From Pseudomonadota bacterium (GTDB taxonomy: Bacteria > Pseudomonadota > Gammaproteobacteria > Burkholderiales > Gallionellaceae): DNA of 64,000 nucleotides. A program made the position numbers and the translations under genes. Shown here in pieces: positions 51,375-64,000 of the stretch; the stretch's first letter is position 1; every line of letters starts with the position of its first letter. Location: the NCBI GenBank assembly GCA_021782365.1, contig JAJXVB010000007.1, positions 62,001 through 126,000 on the forward strand, given 5' to 3'. The notes beneath the pieces were generated by a model. That model had not been told where the DNA came from. It worked only from the letters and a program-made list of their open reading frames with translations, and ran no database searches.

Positions 51375-51413
51375 GCAGGGCTGTTAAAATCCTTTCATTT
51401 CAATTACGGTTCA

Positions 51414-52913
51414 ATGACTATGCTGTTCTGGTTCGTGATCGCCTACTGGATCGTTTCTGTCGGCATCGGCCTTTATGCCGCGACGCGGGTGCACAACACC
51501 AAGGATTTTGCGATAGCGGGGCGCCATCTTCCGTTCTACATGGTCACCGCGACCGTGTTCGCGACCTGGTTCGGTTCGGAGACCGTGCTGGGAATCCCCG
51601 CGACCTTCCTCAAGGAAGGCCTGCACGGCGTGGTGGCGGATCCTTTCGGCGCGTCCATGTGCCTGATCCTGGTCGGCCTTTTCTTCGCGGCTCCCCTGTA
51701 CCGCATGAACCTTCTGACCATAGGCGACTTCTACAAGAAGAAATACGGAAGAGCCGTGGAAGTGCTGACCACGCTCGCCATCGTCATCTCCTATCTCGGC
51801 TGGGTGGGCGCGCAGATCACGGCGCTCGGCCTCGTTTTCAACGTGGTGTCGGATGGCGCGATCAGCAAGCTCGCGGGCATGTGGATAGGCTCCGGAACCA
51901 TATTGGTATATACGCTTTTCGGCGGCATGTGGGCCGTTGCGATAACCGATTTTCTGCAGATGATCATCATCGTGATCGGCATGCTCTTCATAGGCCATGA
52001 GATTAGCGGACAGGTGGGCGGCGTGGCGACCGTGGTGAACCATGCGGCGGAATCCGGAAAATTCACTTTCTGGCCAAAACCCGATGCGAAGGAAGTCGTA
52101 GGCTTCGTTGCCGCCTGGATGACCATGATGTTCGGATCGATACCGCAGCAGGACGTCTTCCAGCGGGTCCAGTCCTCAAAGACAGTGAACATCGCCGTCT
52201 GGGCGACGGTTCTGGGAGGCGGGCTCTATTTCCTATTCGCCTTCGTGCCGATGTTCCTCGCCTATTCCGCCACGCTGATCGATCCCGCCATGGTGAACGG
52301 TCTGATCGATTCCGATCCCCAGATGATATTGCCCACACTCGTGATGAAGCATGCGCCGCTATTCGCACAGGTGATGTTCTTCGGCGCGCTGCTCTCGGCG
52401 ATCAAGAGCTGCGCCTCCGCAACGCTACTCGCGCCCTCTGTGACCTTCAGCGAAAACATCCTGAAGCCGATGATCGGGCACAGGATCTCGGACCGCAAGC
52501 TGTTGCACCTGATGCGCGTCGTGACGGTGAGCTTCACCGTGCTCGTCACGCTCTATGCGATGAATTCCAAGGCCAGCATCTTCAAGATGGTCGAAAACGC
52601 CTACCAGATCACGCTGGTCGCAGCCTTTATCCCGCTGACTGCCGGCATCTTCTGGAAACGCGCGACCAACCAGGGCGCGCTGTTGTCGATATTCCTGGGA
52701 ATTTCCGTATGGCTTGCCGTGCTGATCGCGGGTTCCGACGATCCCTTCATACCGGCCCAGTTCGCAGGCCTCATCGCGAGCGCGATCGGCATGGCGATCG
52801 GTTCATACATGCCGCGTCTCGTTGCAAATCCTCTGCCGGAGGAGCCGGAGCATGCGCATCTCCACCATCAGGCGGCGAGCCATACCGGCCATGTTGCGGA
52901 TCACCATCGCTGA
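51414..52913 (+). CDS. Sodium:solute symporter family protein
   Basis: Multi-TM SSS family; [30 protein letters not shown]. Confidence 0.9.
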   Translation: MTMLFWFVIAYWIVSVGIGLYAATRVHNTKDFAIAGRHLPFYMVTATVFATWFGSETVLGIPATFLKEGLHGVVADPFGASMCLILVGLFFAAPLYRMNLLTIGDFYKKKYGRAVEVLTTLAIVISYLGWVGAQITALGLVFNVVSDGAISKLAGMWIGSGTILVYTLFGGMWAVAITDFLQMIIIVIGMLFIGHEISGQVGGVATVVNHAAESGKFTFWPKPDAKEVVGFVAAWMTMMFGSIPQQDVFQRVQSSKTVNIAVWATVLGGGLYFLFAFVPMFLAYSATLIDPAMVNGLIDSDPQMILPTLVMKHAPLFAQVMFFGALLSAIKSCASATLLAPSVTFSENILKPMIGHRISDRKLLHLMRVVTVSFTVLVTLYAMNSKASIFKMVENAYQITLVAAFIPLTAGIFWKRATNQGALLSIFLGISVWLAVLIAGSDDPFIPAQFAGLIASAIGMAIGSYMPRLVANPLPEEPEHAHLHHQAASHTGHVADHHR

Positions 52914-52917
52914 AGGG

Positions 52918-52935
52918 CTGTCATCTTCCTGTCAT
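52918..52935 (+). promoter_or_regulatory. Pho box (PhoB site) upstream of phoB
   Basis: CTGTCAT-CTTC-CTGTCAT: two perfect 7-mers with 4-bp spacer; TATTCT -10-like at 52946-52951. Confidence 0.9.
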
Positions 52936-52972
52936 AAATAATTCATATTCTGGCGGTCCCAAACAAGGAGGA

Positions 52973-53671
52973 ATGATGACAGCGAAGATATTGGTTGTTG
53001 AAGACGAACCGGCGATACAGGAACTCCTGGTATTCAACGTCAATCAGGCGGGCTTCGATGCGCTGAGAGCTGCCGATGCGGAATCCGCATGGGAGCAGAT
53101 AAGGCAGCACCTGCCGGATCTCATTTTGCTCGACTGGATGCTTCCCACCACCAGCGGCATCGTGCTGGCAAGGCAGCTGCGCAGCGAGGAACAGACCAAG
53201 TCCATCCCCATCATCATGCTGACGGCAAGGGGGGACGAGCGCGACAAGGTGCTGGGACTGGAATCGGGTGCGGACGACTACATCACCAAGCCTTTCTCGC
53301 CGCGCGAGCTGATGGCGCGCATACGCGCCGTGATGCGACGCCACATACCGACGCTGTCTGACGACAAGGTGGCCGCAGGGGATCTAGAGCTCTCCCCCGT
53401 CTCGCATCGCGTGTCAGCTCGAGGCAAGCCGGTCGATCTCGGGCCCACTGAATTTCGCCTGTTGCATTTTTTCATGACTCATGCTGAGCGCGTATACAGC
53501 CGCGCACAGCTTCTCGATCAGGTCTGGGGCACCCAGGTATTCGTCGAGGAAAGGACGGTGGACGTCCATATCCGCCGCCTGCGCGCATCTCTCGAGGATA
53601 GTGGACTGGACAACCTGATCCAGACCGTCCGCGGAAGCGGCTATCGATTTTCAACCGTGACGGCCGGATGA
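52973..53671 (+). CDS. phoB: Phosphate regulon response regulator PhoB
   Basis: OmpR-family REC + winged helix; Pho box upstream; phoR downstream. Confidence 0.94.
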   Translation: MMTAKILVVEDEPAIQELLVFNVNQAGFDALRAADAESAWEQIRQHLPDLILLDWMLPTTSGIVLARQLRSEEQTKSIPIIMLTARGDERDKVLGLESGADDYITKPFSPRELMARIRAVMRRHIPTLSDDKVAAGDLELSPVSHRVSARGKPVDLGPTEFRLLHFFMTHAERVYSRAQLLDQVWGTQVFVEERTVDVHIRRLRASLEDSGLDNLIQTVRGSGYRFSTVTAG

Positions 53672-53690
53672 TTCCGGATAGAGAGTAAGC

Positions 53691-54992
53691 GTGAATGAGC
53701 TGCAGGATTTCTGGATAAGGGTGAGTCTGCCGGTGGTCTACGGCGCGCTCATAGCACTTTTGCTCTGGTCGATATTTTCGGCCGTGGTCGCGCTTTCATT
53801 CCTGCTTTTGCTGCTGCTTGCCGTGATGGCCTACCGCGCAAAGCAGCTCTACAAGCTGGGGAAATGGCTAAGCGATGCGCGTCTGGAAAGCATTCCCAAT
53901 GCAGGCGGCATCTGGGACGATGTTTTCTCCAGCCTCTACAAGATGGTGAAGAGGCACAACCAGACCAAGCAGGATCTGGCGGAAGAGCTGCAGCACATAG
54001 AGCAGGCGACCGCTGCGCTCCCCGAAGGGGTGGTGAGCCTTAACGATGCCAACCGCGTCGAATGGTGCAACCCGCTCGCCGAGCAGCATTTCGGCCTCGA
54101 TGCAAACAGCGACATCCTTCAGGACATCACCTATCTCGTGCGCCAGCCGGAATTCATCGAATACCTGCATTCCAGGAACTATGACGAGCCGCTCGTGATG
54201 AAGGCGGCGCGCCACGAGGACATGGTGCTCTCGATCAGGCTCGTGCCTTACGGCGGAAACAAGCACCTTCTGATCAGCCATGACGTGACTCAGCTGGAAC
54301 GCATCGAGACCATGAGGCGGGACTTCGTGGCCAACGTATCACACGAGATGCGAACGCCGCTGACCGTGGTGAACGGCTTCGTCGAGAACCTCATCGATAT
54401 GCCGGATCTCTCGCACGAAAAGATCAGGCATGCTTTGCACCTGATGGCAGAACAGACGCGCCGCATGGATCACCTGGTGTCCGACCTGCTCACGCTGTCC
54501 CGACTGGAAAACGATCACAGTCCATTGCGCACCGAGATGGTCGACATGAAATCCCTGCTTTCGGAAGTGTATCAGGACGGCAAGATGCTGAGCGATGGCA
54601 GGCATCAGTACAGCCTCGAGATGGAAGGGCCGTTGCAAATCAGCGGCAACCGCGAAGAACTGCGCAGCGCATTCACCAATCTCGTGAGCAATGCGATTCG
54701 CTATACCCCGGATGGCGGCTCGATCAGGCTGCGCTGGGAACTCAAGTCTGGGCAGCCCGAATTTTCAGTGCAGGACAGCGGCATAGGCATAGATGCCCAG
54801 CACATCCCCCGCCTGACCGAGAGGTTCTACAGGGTGGACAGGAGCCGATCGCGCGAGACGGGCGGAACGGGGCTCGGGCTTGCGATCGTCAACCGCATCG
54901 CGCTGCGCCACCATGCGAGACTTTTGATTGCAAGCCGCGTGGGAGACGGCAGCACCTTCTCGCTGGTATTCCCGGCGACCTCGATGGAATAG
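53691..54992 (+). CDS. phoR: Phosphate regulon sensor kinase PhoR
   Basis: N-terminal TMs, PAS, FVANVSHEMRTPLTVVNGFVENL, HATPase; downstream of phoB. Confidence 0.94.
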   Translation: MNELQDFWIRVSLPVVYGALIALLLWSIFSAVVALSFLLLLLLAVMAYRAKQLYKLGKWLSDARLESIPNAGGIWDDVFSSLYKMVKRHNQTKQDLAEELQHIEQATAALPEGVVSLNDANRVEWCNPLAEQHFGLDANSDILQDITYLVRQPEFIEYLHSRNYDEPLVMKAARHEDMVLSIRLVPYGGNKHLLISHDVTQLERIETMRRDFVANVSHEMRTPLTVVNGFVENLIDMPDLSHEKIRHALHLMAEQTRRMDHLVSDLLTLSRLENDHSPLRTEMVDMKSLLSEVYQDGKMLSDGRHQYSLEMEGPLQISGNREELRSAFTNLVSNAIRYTPDGGSIRLRWELKSGQPEFSVQDSGIGIDAQHIPRLTERFYRVDRSRSRETGGTGLGLAIVNRIALRHHARLLIASRVGDGSTFSLVFPATSME

Positions 54993-54993
54993 A

Positions 54994-56580
54994 TCATGCC
55001 GGCGTGAAGCTCACGCGCTCGAAGTCCATTCCTCTTTCAACGCTGAAACCAAGCTGCAGCATCGTGAACTCGTCGTTCGACTCCCTCATTTCGATCGCAA
55101 GTCCTGGATGAAACCAGCCTCGGGGGATGATCAGGCTGGCGGGCGTCCTGACGGAAGGCAGGGCTGGCATCAGGAAGGCCTGCGCCTCGGTCCTCGCGAG
55201 ATTGATTCCGGCAGCGCTTATCCTAACCGGCATCGGCTGGCCGGGTATGTACTTGATGCCCATCTGCAGCCTGCCCTCCCTCGTGACGTTCATCCACGCA
55301 ACGCTTCCGAGCATGAAGGAGGACTTGGCGGACTTGATTGCGACGAGCTGCCTGATCCTGTAGCGCCGCCCGCTCTCGTCTGCCCTGACGATGCACGCTC
55401 CCATGATGTTCTCGTTTTCGATCACCCAGTTTTCAAGCGGGTGCTCGACTTCGGGAGCCGGAAGATCGGAATTCGGCACATAGCCCATCGTCTCTATCTT
55501 CACGATCGCAAGCTTGTCCATCCTGGAAGGCTTCTTGCCCTTCTGCGAGAGATGCGCGTGTATGCCATTCATCAGGCAGACCAGCCTTACAGCCCTTGAG
55601 ATTTTTTTGCGCTGCCCCCCCGAACGCCTGTGCCTGTTTTCGCACCAGTTCTGGTGAAGGAGGATCAGGAGCTCGTGGCAGGCATGGCTGTCGTACTGGT
55701 CTCCCAGCCCCACCTGCTGCGGCGTCTGCCCCTGCTGCATCAATATGGTCTTGACGCGCAGCAGCTTGCTCATGGGCGCCATGTCCATATAGCGCATGGA
55801 GTCGTTGTGCAGCACCTCGTCAGCCCTTAGCAATCCGGACTCTCCTGAGATGTCGACGGCAAGAGGGTCAGCCTCGCCGCGGTTCAGCCTGTAGCTCTTA
55901 GCAAGAGAAATGGTGGAGCTCCACGTCGCAAGCCAGCGATTCATCTGCTGCAGCTGCCAGCGAGAAAGCTCCGCGGGATTGGCATAGCAGGAGAGCAGGG
56001 TCTTCACATAGGTCGCGGCGCAGTCAGTCCTGTAGTCGAGTTCTTCGACTTCTGTCTTTTGCAGGTCATTCTGTTCGGCGTAGGCATAGAGTTCATGCAT
56101 CTGGCGCCAGAGAGACGGGCTGAATTCGTATCGGGTACGCAGGTATTCGAATATTTCGAGGCCGCAGTAGCATAGGCAGCGCTGGCAAAGCAGCGCGCCG
56201 TGAGTTGTCAGCTCCTTTTCGCCCAGGATGTAGAACTGAAGGCAGCGCTGGTAGCCCTTCAGCATGGCCTGCCAGAGCTGCACGATGGACATGAAGATCG
56301 TGATCTCGTCGTCGTTCAAGGGCAAAGGCTTGTCGATCAGCTTCCTGGCGTAGTCTTCCTGAACGAAGCCGACCGTTTCCCTAAGCAGTTCCAGCATTTT
56401 CATGCGTTCAAGGCCGCTCATGGGATAGCGGTTGAGCTCGGTTATCTGGTACAGAAGCTGGCTGTGCGCGATCTGCAGATGCGTGAGCTGCAGCTGACCG
56501 AGCCAGAGCTTGCAACCTTCCGCATCCTTGAAGATCGGATCGGCGAGATCGTCGGTCGGTTCGAGTGGCAGAATCAGCAT
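54994..56580 (-). CDS. Conserved hypothetical protein, helical N-terminus with possible PilZ-like C-terminus
   Basis: Intact 528-aa ORF; architecture resembles 37527..38969. Confidence 0.7.
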   Translation of the reverse strand: MLILPLEPTDDLADPIFKDAEGCKLWLGQLQLTHLQIAHSQLLYQITELNRYPMSGLERMKMLELLRETVGFVQEDYARKLIDKPLPLNDDEITIFMSIVQLWQAMLKGYQRCLQFYILGEKELTTHGALLCQRCLCYCGLEIFEYLRTRYEFSPSLWRQMHELYAYAEQNDLQKTEVEELDYRTDCAATYVKTLLSCYANPAELSRWQLQQMNRWLATWSSTISLAKSYRLNRGEADPLAVDISGESGLLRADEVLHNDSMRYMDMAPMSKLLRVKTILMQQGQTPQQVGLGDQYDSHACHELLILLHQNWCENRHRRSGGQRKKISRAVRLVCLMNGIHAHLSQKGKKPSRMDKLAIVKIETMGYVPNSDLPAPEVEHPLENWVIENENIMGACIVRADESGRRYRIRQLVAIKSAKSSFMLGSVAWMNVTREGRLQMGIKYIPGQPMPVRISAAGINLARTEAQAFLMPALPSVRTPASLIIPRGWFHPGLAIEMRESNDEFTMLQLGFSVERGMDFERVSFTPA

Positions 56581-56643
56581 TTGCTCCGGAATCAGGGCTC
56601 GGGGTTCACGATTCTACTCCGCATCATGCCAATCGTGTTGCAG

Positions 56644-59600
56644 TTAGAGCAATACCCTTTCGATTCCTCCGCTGTTTGCGCGGGCAACGAATTCGGCCAG
56701 CCAGTTTTCGCCCAGGAGGTTCTTTGCCATTTCGACGACGATGTAATCGGCGCTCGTGCCGGTGTCCTCGCTGTAGCGCGACAGCCCCTGCTGGCAGGCC
56801 GGACAGGAAGTGAGCACCTTGACTTCGCCTGCAAATCCGTCCGAGCGCAGAGCCGCAGCGCCCTTTTTCATCTCCTCTTCCTTGCGGAAGCGCACCTGGG
56901 TCGCGATATGCGGCAGGCTCACCCCGAACGTGCCGGATTCCCCGCAGCATCGGTCATTGAAGGGAATGCTTGCGCCCATCAGTCCGTCCACCACTTTCTG
57001 GGAGGCATAGGTCTTCATCGGCGCATGGCAGGGCTCGTGATACATGTAGCGCGTGCCGCCCGGATTGCCGATCTTCACGCCCTTCTCAAGGAGGTATTCG
57101 TGTATGTCGAGCAGGCGGCATCCCGGGAATATCTTGTCGAACTGGTATTTCAGGAGCTGGTCCATGCAGGTGCCGCAGGACACGATGACCGTCTTGATGT
57201 CGAGATAGTTGAGCGTGTTGGCGACGCGATGGAAAAGCACGCGGTTGTCCATCGTGATCTGCGATGCCTTGTCTCCCTGGCCGGAAGCGTTCTGCGGATA
57301 GCCGCAGCAGAGGTAGCCGGGAGGCAGCACAGTGGTGGCCCCCGTCTCGTAAAGCATCGCCTGGGTGGCGAGCCCTACCTGGCTGAAGAGCCGCTCCGAG
57401 CCGCAGCCTGGAAAATAGAAGACGGCCTCGGATTCTTCGCTCGGAAGATTCGGGTTTCTGATGATGGGGATGATGCGGCCATCCTCTATGTCAAGAAGCG
57501 CGCGGGCGGTCTTCTTCGGAAGATTCCCCGGCATGGGCTTGTTGATGAAGTGGATGACCTGGGTTGCAATGGGCGGCTTCCCGACCGTCGCGGGAGGATG
57601 CGCAGTCTGTTCCCTGAAGAGCGCCTTGCCTGCCTTGTGCGCGATGCGCTGCGCGCGGTAGGCCCACTCTATCATCGTCTTGCGCAAAAGCTTGATCGTC
57701 CTGGGATCGCTGCTGTTCAGGTAGAGCATCGAGGTCGCGGCGATCGGGTTGAATTTCTTCTTCCCCTGCTTGCGCAGGAAATTGCGCATCGCAGTCGAGA
57801 CGTCGCCGAAGTCTATGTTCACGGGACATGGGTTCAGGCACTTGTGGCAGACCGTGCAGTGATCGGCCACGTCGTTGAATTCGTCGAAGTGCCGGATGGA
57901 TACGCCGCGCCTTGTCTGCTCCTCGTACAGGAAGGCCTCGATCAGCAGAGAGGTGCCCAGTATCTTGTTGCGCGGGGAATAGAGGAGGTTCGCGCGAGGC
58001 ACATGGGTCGTGCAGACGGGCTTGCATTTTCCGCAGCGCAGGCAGTCCTTGATCGAGTCCGAGATGTCGCCAAGCTCGCTCTTCTCGAGGATCAGGCTCT
58101 CGAGTTCCATCAGGTTGAAGCTCGGCGTATAGGCGTGATCGAGGTTGCTTCCGGGAAGCAGCTTGCCCTTGTTGAATCTTCCCTCGGGGTCTATTCTCTT
58201 CTTGTATTCGGCGAAAGGCGCGATCTCCTTCTCGTCCAGGAAATCGAACTTTGTGATGCCTATGCCGTGTTCTCCCGAGATGACGCCCCCCAGATCCTTC
58301 GCAAGCTGCATGATGCGGCCTACCGACCGGTAGGCCTGCTGCAGCATCTCGTAGTTGTCGGAATTCACCGGGATGTTGGTATGCACGTTGCCGTCACCGG
58401 CATGCATGTGCAATGCGACGAAAACGCGGCTTTTCAGCACGCGCTGGTGGATATCGGTGCAACCGTCGAGCACCGGCTGATAGGTGCTGCCGCCGAAGAT
58501 GTGGCGCAGCTCTTCGAGAATTTCAGCCTTCCAGGATGCGCGTATCGTGCGATCCTGAAGAATGGAGAAAACCGATTTCCCTGATTGCAGGGCTACTTCA
58601 GGGATCAGGCTGCAGTCCGCATCCAGATTGTCTCTCAGCCATTCCCACCGGCGGCGCACATGGGTCAGAAGCTGCCTTGCATCCTGCACGCGGTTGCCCA
58701 GAAGCTCGGCGTCTCCCAGCTGCTTGTCGTCCTGGTAGCGCAGCGGCAGGCTTCCCGAAAAGAATTCGTCGAGCGCATCAAGGAGCTTTATCTTGTTGTG
58801 CAGAGACAGCTCGATGTTGATGCGCTCTATGCCGTCGCAGTAGTCGCCCATGCGGGGGAGCGGGATCACCACGTCCTCGTTGATCTTGAATGCGTTGGTG
58901 TGCTTTGCGATCGCCGCTGTGCGCGCGCGATCGAGCCAGAACTTCTTGCGCGCTTCAACCGACACCGCGATGAAGCCCTCGCCGTCCCTGAGATTGGCGA
59001 TGCGCACGATCTCGGATGCGGCAAGTCCTGCGGCGTTCTCGTCGTCGCTCACCACGTCCGCGATCAGCACCATCTTCGGGCGAGATCCCCTGCGGGATTT
59101 TGTCGCATAGCCCACCGCCTTGAGATAGCGCTCGTCCAGATGCTCGAGTCCTGCGAGCAGCACGGGGGATGAAAATTTCGATGGCTTTGCGCTGTTCAAA
59201 AGCTCGGTGACTTCGATGATCGCAGGAACCGCTTCCCTGACCTGCCCGAAGAATTCAAGGCATACGGTGCGCGTGTGTTCTGGCGCGCGGTGCAGGATGA
59301 AGCGGGCCGAGGTGATGATGCCGTCGCAGCCCTCCTTCTGGATGCCGGGAAGCCCTGACAGGAACTTGTCCGTGACATCCTTGCCAAGCCCGGTCTTCCT
59401 GAAGTCGCCGCCGGGTATCGTGAGAAGCTCGGGCTCCCCTGTCGGAGTCCTGCCGTCAGCCTTGAAACGGCTGATGCGGAAGGTTGCGGATTCGGCATCG
59501 TGTATCTTGCCAAGATTGTGGTTCAGCCTCTCGACATTCATCCACATCCCGTCAGGCGTGACCATGCGCCATGACGCGAGATTGTCGAGCGCCGTGCCCC

Positions 59601-60456
59601 ACAGCACCGCCTTCTTGCCTCCTGCATTCATGGACACGTTGCCGCCTATGCAGGATGCGTCGGCAGAAGTGGGATCCACCGCGAACACCAGATCCTCGTT
59701 TTCCGCCGCCTCCATCACGCGCCGCGTGACCACGCCCGCGCCGCAGTGTATGGTGGGGCAGGGCTTGTCGAGACCGGATAGAACGATGTGCTCTATTTTG
59801 GACAGTGCATCCAGCTTCTCGGTGTTGATCACCGCGCTATGCCTGTCCAGGGGAACGGCGCCCCCGGTGTATCCGGTGCCGCCGCCTCTGGGGATGATGG
59901 TGAGCTTCAATGAGATGCAGGCCTCAACCAGGGCCGCGATTTCCTCTTCAGTGTCGGGATGCAGAACGACGAAGGGATATTCCACGCGCCAGTCCGTCGC
60001 ATCGGTCACGTGGGAGACCCGGGAAAGTCCGTCGAACCGGATGTTGTCGCGTCGCGTGATGCGCGAGAGCTCCTTCAATGCGCGCCTGCGAAGCGAGAGC
60101 GTGGTTTCGAACTCGTTCGAAAAATGATTGACCGCCTTGCGCGCAATTTCAAGAAGGCGCAAAACCTGCTGGTTCTCCTGGCGCCGCTCGTCTATCGCAT
60201 TCAACCTGTGGTGCAGCGCATCGATCAACGCATCTCTCCGCTTCGCATTGCTCAGGAGATCGTCCTCGAGATAGGGGTTGCGCGTGACGACCCAGATGTC
60301 TCCCAGCACTTCATAGAGCATGCGCGCGGAACGCCCCGTGCGGCGCTCTGCGCGCAGTGTATTGATGATGTCCCATGCCTCAGCGCCCAGGAGGCGAAGC
60401 ACGATCTCGCGGTCGGAGAAGGAGGTGTAGTTGTAGGGGATTTCGCGCAAACGCAT
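56644..60456 (-). CDS. Giant FAD-linked oxidase/Fe-S/CCG-domain fusion oxidoreductase (DUF3683-type N-terminus)
   Basis: FAD-binding [28 protein letters not shown] and [18 protein letters not shown] and CCGESGTFG. Confidence 0.92.
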   Translation of the reverse strand: MRLREIPYNYTSFSDREIVLRLLGAEAWDIINTLRAERRTGRSARMLYEVLGDIWVVTRNPYLEDDLLSNAKRRDALIDALHHRLNAIDERRQENQQVLRLLEIARKAVNHFSNEFETTLSLRRRALKELSRITRRDNIRFDGLSRVSHVTDATDWRVEYPFVVLHPDTEEEIAALVEACISLKLTIIPRGGGTGYTGGAVPLDRHSAVINTEKLDALSKIEHIVLSGLDKPCPTIHCGAGVVTRRVMEAAENEDLVFAVDPTSADASCIGGNVSMNAGGKKAVLWGTALDNLASWRMVTPDGMWMNVERLNHNLGKIHDAESATFRISRFKADGRTPTGEPELLTIPGGDFRKTGLGKDVTDKFLSGLPGIQKEGCDGIITSARFILHRAPEHTRTVCLEFFGQVREAVPAIIEVTELLNSAKPSKFSSPVLLAGLEHLDERYLKAVGYATKSRRGSRPKMVLIADVVSDDENAAGLAASEIVRIANLRDGEGFIAVSVEARKKFWLDRARTAAIAKHTNAFKINEDVVIPLPRMGDYCDGIERINIELSLHNKIKLLDALDEFFSGSLPLRYQDDKQLGDAELLGNRVQDARQLLTHVRRRWEWLRDNLDADCSLIPEVALQSGKSVFSILQDRTIRASWKAEILEELRHIFGGSTYQPVLDGCTDIHQRVLKSRVFVALHMHAGDGNVHTNIPVNSDNYEMLQQAYRSVGRIMQLAKDLGGVISGEHGIGITKFDFLDEKEIAPFAEYKKRIDPEGRFNKGKLLPGSNLDHAYTPSFNLMELESLILEKSELGDISDSIKDCLRCGKCKPVCTTHVPRANLLYSPRNKILGTSLLIEAFLYEEQTRRGVSIRHFDEFNDVADHCTVCHKCLNPCPVNIDFGDVSTAMRNFLRKQGKKKFNPIAATSMLYLNSSDPRTIKLLRKTMIEWAYRAQRIAHKAGKALFREQTAHPPATVGKPPIATQVIHFINKPMPGNLPKKTARALLDIEDGRIIPIIRNPNLPSEESEAVFYFPGCGSERLFSQVGLATQAMLYETGATTVLPPGYLCCGYPQNASGQGDKASQITMDNRVLFHRVANTLNYLDIKTVIVSCGTCMDQLLKYQFDKIFPGCRLLDIHEYLLEKGVKIGNPGGTRYMYHEPCHAPMKTYASQKVVDGLMGASIPFNDRCCGESGTFGVSLPHIATQVRFRKEEEMKKGAAALRSDGFAGEVKVLTSCPACQQGLSRYSEDTGTSADYIVVEMAKNLLGENWLAEFVARANSGGIERVLL

Positions 60457-60536
60457 TTTTGCCGCTCGTAGGTGTCTTGTGCGCATTTTACCCGATTGCC
60501 GCATTCTTCTCGATAGAGATGCCATGAGGATAGAAT

Positions 60537-61055
60537 ATGGAGATGGAACATCGAGCGGATATCTTGCGGATTTTCTTCGCGCTATGGCCCGACAGCATAG
60601 TCAGGCGCGCGCTGTCCTCATGGCAGGGAAAACTCGAAGGAATGGGGCGCGCGATGCGACCTGGGAACCTTCACGTCACGCTGGTTTTCCTGGGGAATGT
60701 GGAAGCCTCTCGCCTGGAAGCCTTGCAACTCGCGGCAAGTGAAATCGAGGCCAGTCGTTTCGATCTCTGCCTGGACGAGGTTCGCTACTGGCAACACAAC
60801 CGCATATGGCATGCGGCCCCCCGAGAGGTTCCGGAAGCATTGGAGGATCTGGTGAGCGAACTGCAGCTGGGTTTGGAAAGGCACGGCTTCGATTTCGACA
60901 GGCGAGAGCACAAGCCTCATGTCACGCTGCTGCGCAATGCGCGCATGAGCGATGCGCCGGCTGTGGATCCTTTGTTCTGGCATGTGAGGGACTTCGCGAT
61001 GGTGCAGGGCGGGATGACGGATTACAGGGTGCTGGCGCGTTTCCCGCTTGTATAA
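60537..61055 (+). CDS. thpR: RNA 2',3'-cyclic phosphodiesterase (2H family)
   Basis: HVTLVFLGN and HVTLLRNAR 2H motifs. Confidence 0.93.
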   Translation: MEMEHRADILRIFFALWPDSIVRRALSSWQGKLEGMGRAMRPGNLHVTLVFLGNVEASRLEALQLAASEIEASRFDLCLDEVRYWQHNRIWHAAPREVPEALEDLVSELQLGLERHGFDFDRREHKPHVTLLRNARMSDAPAVDPLFWHVRDFAMVQGGMTDYRVLARFPLV

Positions 61056-61062
61056 TGAACGG

Positions 61063-62139
61063 ATGATCAGATACTCAATCGCAATCCTGCTGCTCTTGAC
61101 CATCGCATCGACTGCATGCGCGGGTTCCGAAGACTTCCTGATCTGCGCAAGAAACTATCCGGACAATGCCGCAGAGCGTCTGAAGTGCTATGACAAGGCT
61201 GCAGAGGTCTCTCCCGTCAAACCGGATGAGTCATTGCAATCGAAAGAAGCGAACTTGAAGACAGGGGCGCCTGACGAGATTCCCAGGGAGACCCGGCCCG
61301 AACCATCCGGCACGAGCTATCTCACCAGGGTCTGGAATCTGGACAACCGGACTAACCGGGACGGCAGCGCGCTGGACAGGTTGCAGCCCCATCAGCAGAA
61401 TTATCTTCTGGTCCAGAAGACCAACAGCATCAACAGCCAGCCTTATTCTCCTGCGATCGGAAGGACGGTTGCGACCCCTTATGACTTCGATACGGCCGAG
61501 GCGAAATTTCAGATCAGTTTCAAGACGGATTTCGCAACGCAAGACATCGACCTTTTGGGGATGCATACCCTGCGCTTCTGGGGCGCCTATACGCAGCAGT
61601 CCTACTGGCAGGTTTTCAATACACGCAACTCCTCGCCTTTCAGGGAGACCGACTACGAGCCTGAACTGATCGCGGCGTTCGGCACCGGAAATGAAACGGG
61701 ATGGAAGTTGCTCAATCTCGGGCTTCTTCATCAGTCGAACGGACGCTCCGATCCATGGTCGCGCAGCTGGAACAGGGTTTATGCGCAGGGCGGATGGGAG
61801 TGGGGAGAGTTCTCCCTTCTTGGGCGCGGCTGGTGGCGCATCCCGGAGAGCGCCCAGAAGGACGACAATCCGGACATCATGCACTACATGGGCTATGGGG
61901 ATCTGATGCTGCGCTGGCAGGCCGAAGATAATTCGCAGTCCGTCGCCCTGCTTCTTCGCAACAATCTTAGCCTGAGCCAGAATCTGGGTTATTTCCAGAT
62001 AGACTGGACCTTGCCTGTCGATCTGGGCAAGGCTGCAAGCCTGCATGCACAATTTTCCAACGGTTACGGAGAGAGCCTGATTGACTATAATCATCGCCAG
62101 ACCACCGTAGGGTTGGGCGTTTCATTCCGGGAATGGTGA
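61063..62139 (+). CDS. pldA: Outer membrane phospholipase A1
   Basis: Signal peptide; LGLLHQSNGRSDPWSRSWNRVYAQ (OMPLA active site). Confidence 0.93.
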   Translation: MIRYSIAILLLLTIASTACAGSEDFLICARNYPDNAAERLKCYDKAAEVSPVKPDESLQSKEANLKTGAPDEIPRETRPEPSGTSYLTRVWNLDNRTNRDGSALDRLQPHQQNYLLVQKTNSINSQPYSPAIGRTVATPYDFDTAEAKFQISFKTDFATQDIDLLGMHTLRFWGAYTQQSYWQVFNTRNSSPFRETDYEPELIAAFGTGNETGWKLLNLGLLHQSNGRSDPWSRSWNRVYAQGGWEWGEFSLLGRGWWRIPESAQKDDNPDIMHYMGYGDLMLRWQAEDNSQSVALLLRNNLSLSQNLGYFQIDWTLPVDLGKAASLHAQFSNGYGESLIDYNHRQTTVGLGVSFREW

Positions 62140-62140
62140 C

Positions 62141-62533
62141 ATGACATTTGAACCACAGACACACTATCAGCGCATCGGCGGCGAGGAAAAGATCCATGCT
62201 CTGGTGGACCGCTTCTACGAATTGATGGACACGCTTCCTGAAGCCTATGGAATAAGGAAGCTTCACGGCCAAAGCCTGAAGAGCGCGAACGACAAGCTTT
62301 TCAAATTTCTTTCTGGCTGGATGGGAGGGCCGCAGCTCTTCGTGCAGGAATTCGGCGAGCCATTCCTGCGCCGCCGTCACTTTCCTTTTCAGATCGCAAG
62401 CTCCGAGCGCGATCAGTGGATGATGTGCATGAAGCAGGCTTTGGATGAGATCGTGGAGGACGAGGCGTTGAGGCGCGAGCTTTCGGGTGCGCTTGCCAGG
62501 CTTGCCGATCACATGAGGAACAGGGAAGGCTGA
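62141..62533 (+). CDS. Group II truncated haemoglobin
   Basis: YQRIGGEEKIHALVDRFYELMD; LSGWMGGPQLFVQEFGEPFLRRRHFPFQI. Confidence 0.94.
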   Translation: MTFEPQTHYQRIGGEEKIHALVDRFYELMDTLPEAYGIRKLHGQSLKSANDKLFKFLSGWMGGPQLFVQEFGEPFLRRRHFPFQIASSERDQWMMCMKQALDEIVEDEALRRELSGALARLADHMRNREG

Positions 62534-62534
62534 A

Positions 62535-64000
<1,466 letters not shown>

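Noticed and set aside
56200-58584. 794-aa plus-strand ORF opposite the giant oxidoreductase
   Set aside because: Antisense shadow ORF: low-complexity Arg/His/Val-rich translation without recognisable domains, lying over well-supported minus-strand genes

Overview
The window looks like a contiguous chromosomal segment of a betaproteobacterium, possibly of the Gallionellales/Nitrosomonadales type (inferred from gene content and order, not checked). Most of it is densely packed core genome: ftsY/M16 peptidases/rsmD/coaD/fdx; mutM; a Gld-type ABC exporter; lolB-ispE-tRNA-Gln-prs-rplY-pth-ychF; birA-coaX-SPOR; tRNA-Met-miaB-ybeY-corC; nth-rsxEGDCBA; pyrD-bpt-aat; zapA-6S RNA; a cobalamin riboswitch with btuB-btuM-like-cobO; msbA-like; phoBR behind a Pho box; a giant FAD/Fe-S oxidoreductase; pldA; a truncated globin; wrbA; yihY. 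The spots most worth a second look are: (i) a toxin-antitoxin module between two diverged copies of the 3' end of a hypothetical gene (about 38.8-40.05 kb), next to a GC-rich, foreign-looking DMT transporter; (ii) a compact unit made of a perfect FNR/ANR-type palindrome, a 30-codon hydrophobic small ORF and terminator-like hairpins at 26.29-26.56 kb; (iii) a chemoreceptor that combines an Aer-like PAS domain with a periplasmic CxxCH (haem c) motif; (iv) an HDOD-GAF-kinase overlapping a REC-PAS-GGDEF-EAL gene; (v) two hypothetical proteins of similar architecture. No CRISPR array, intact transposase, integrase or prophage was seen. All identifications come from reading the sequence and motifs; no database search was run.
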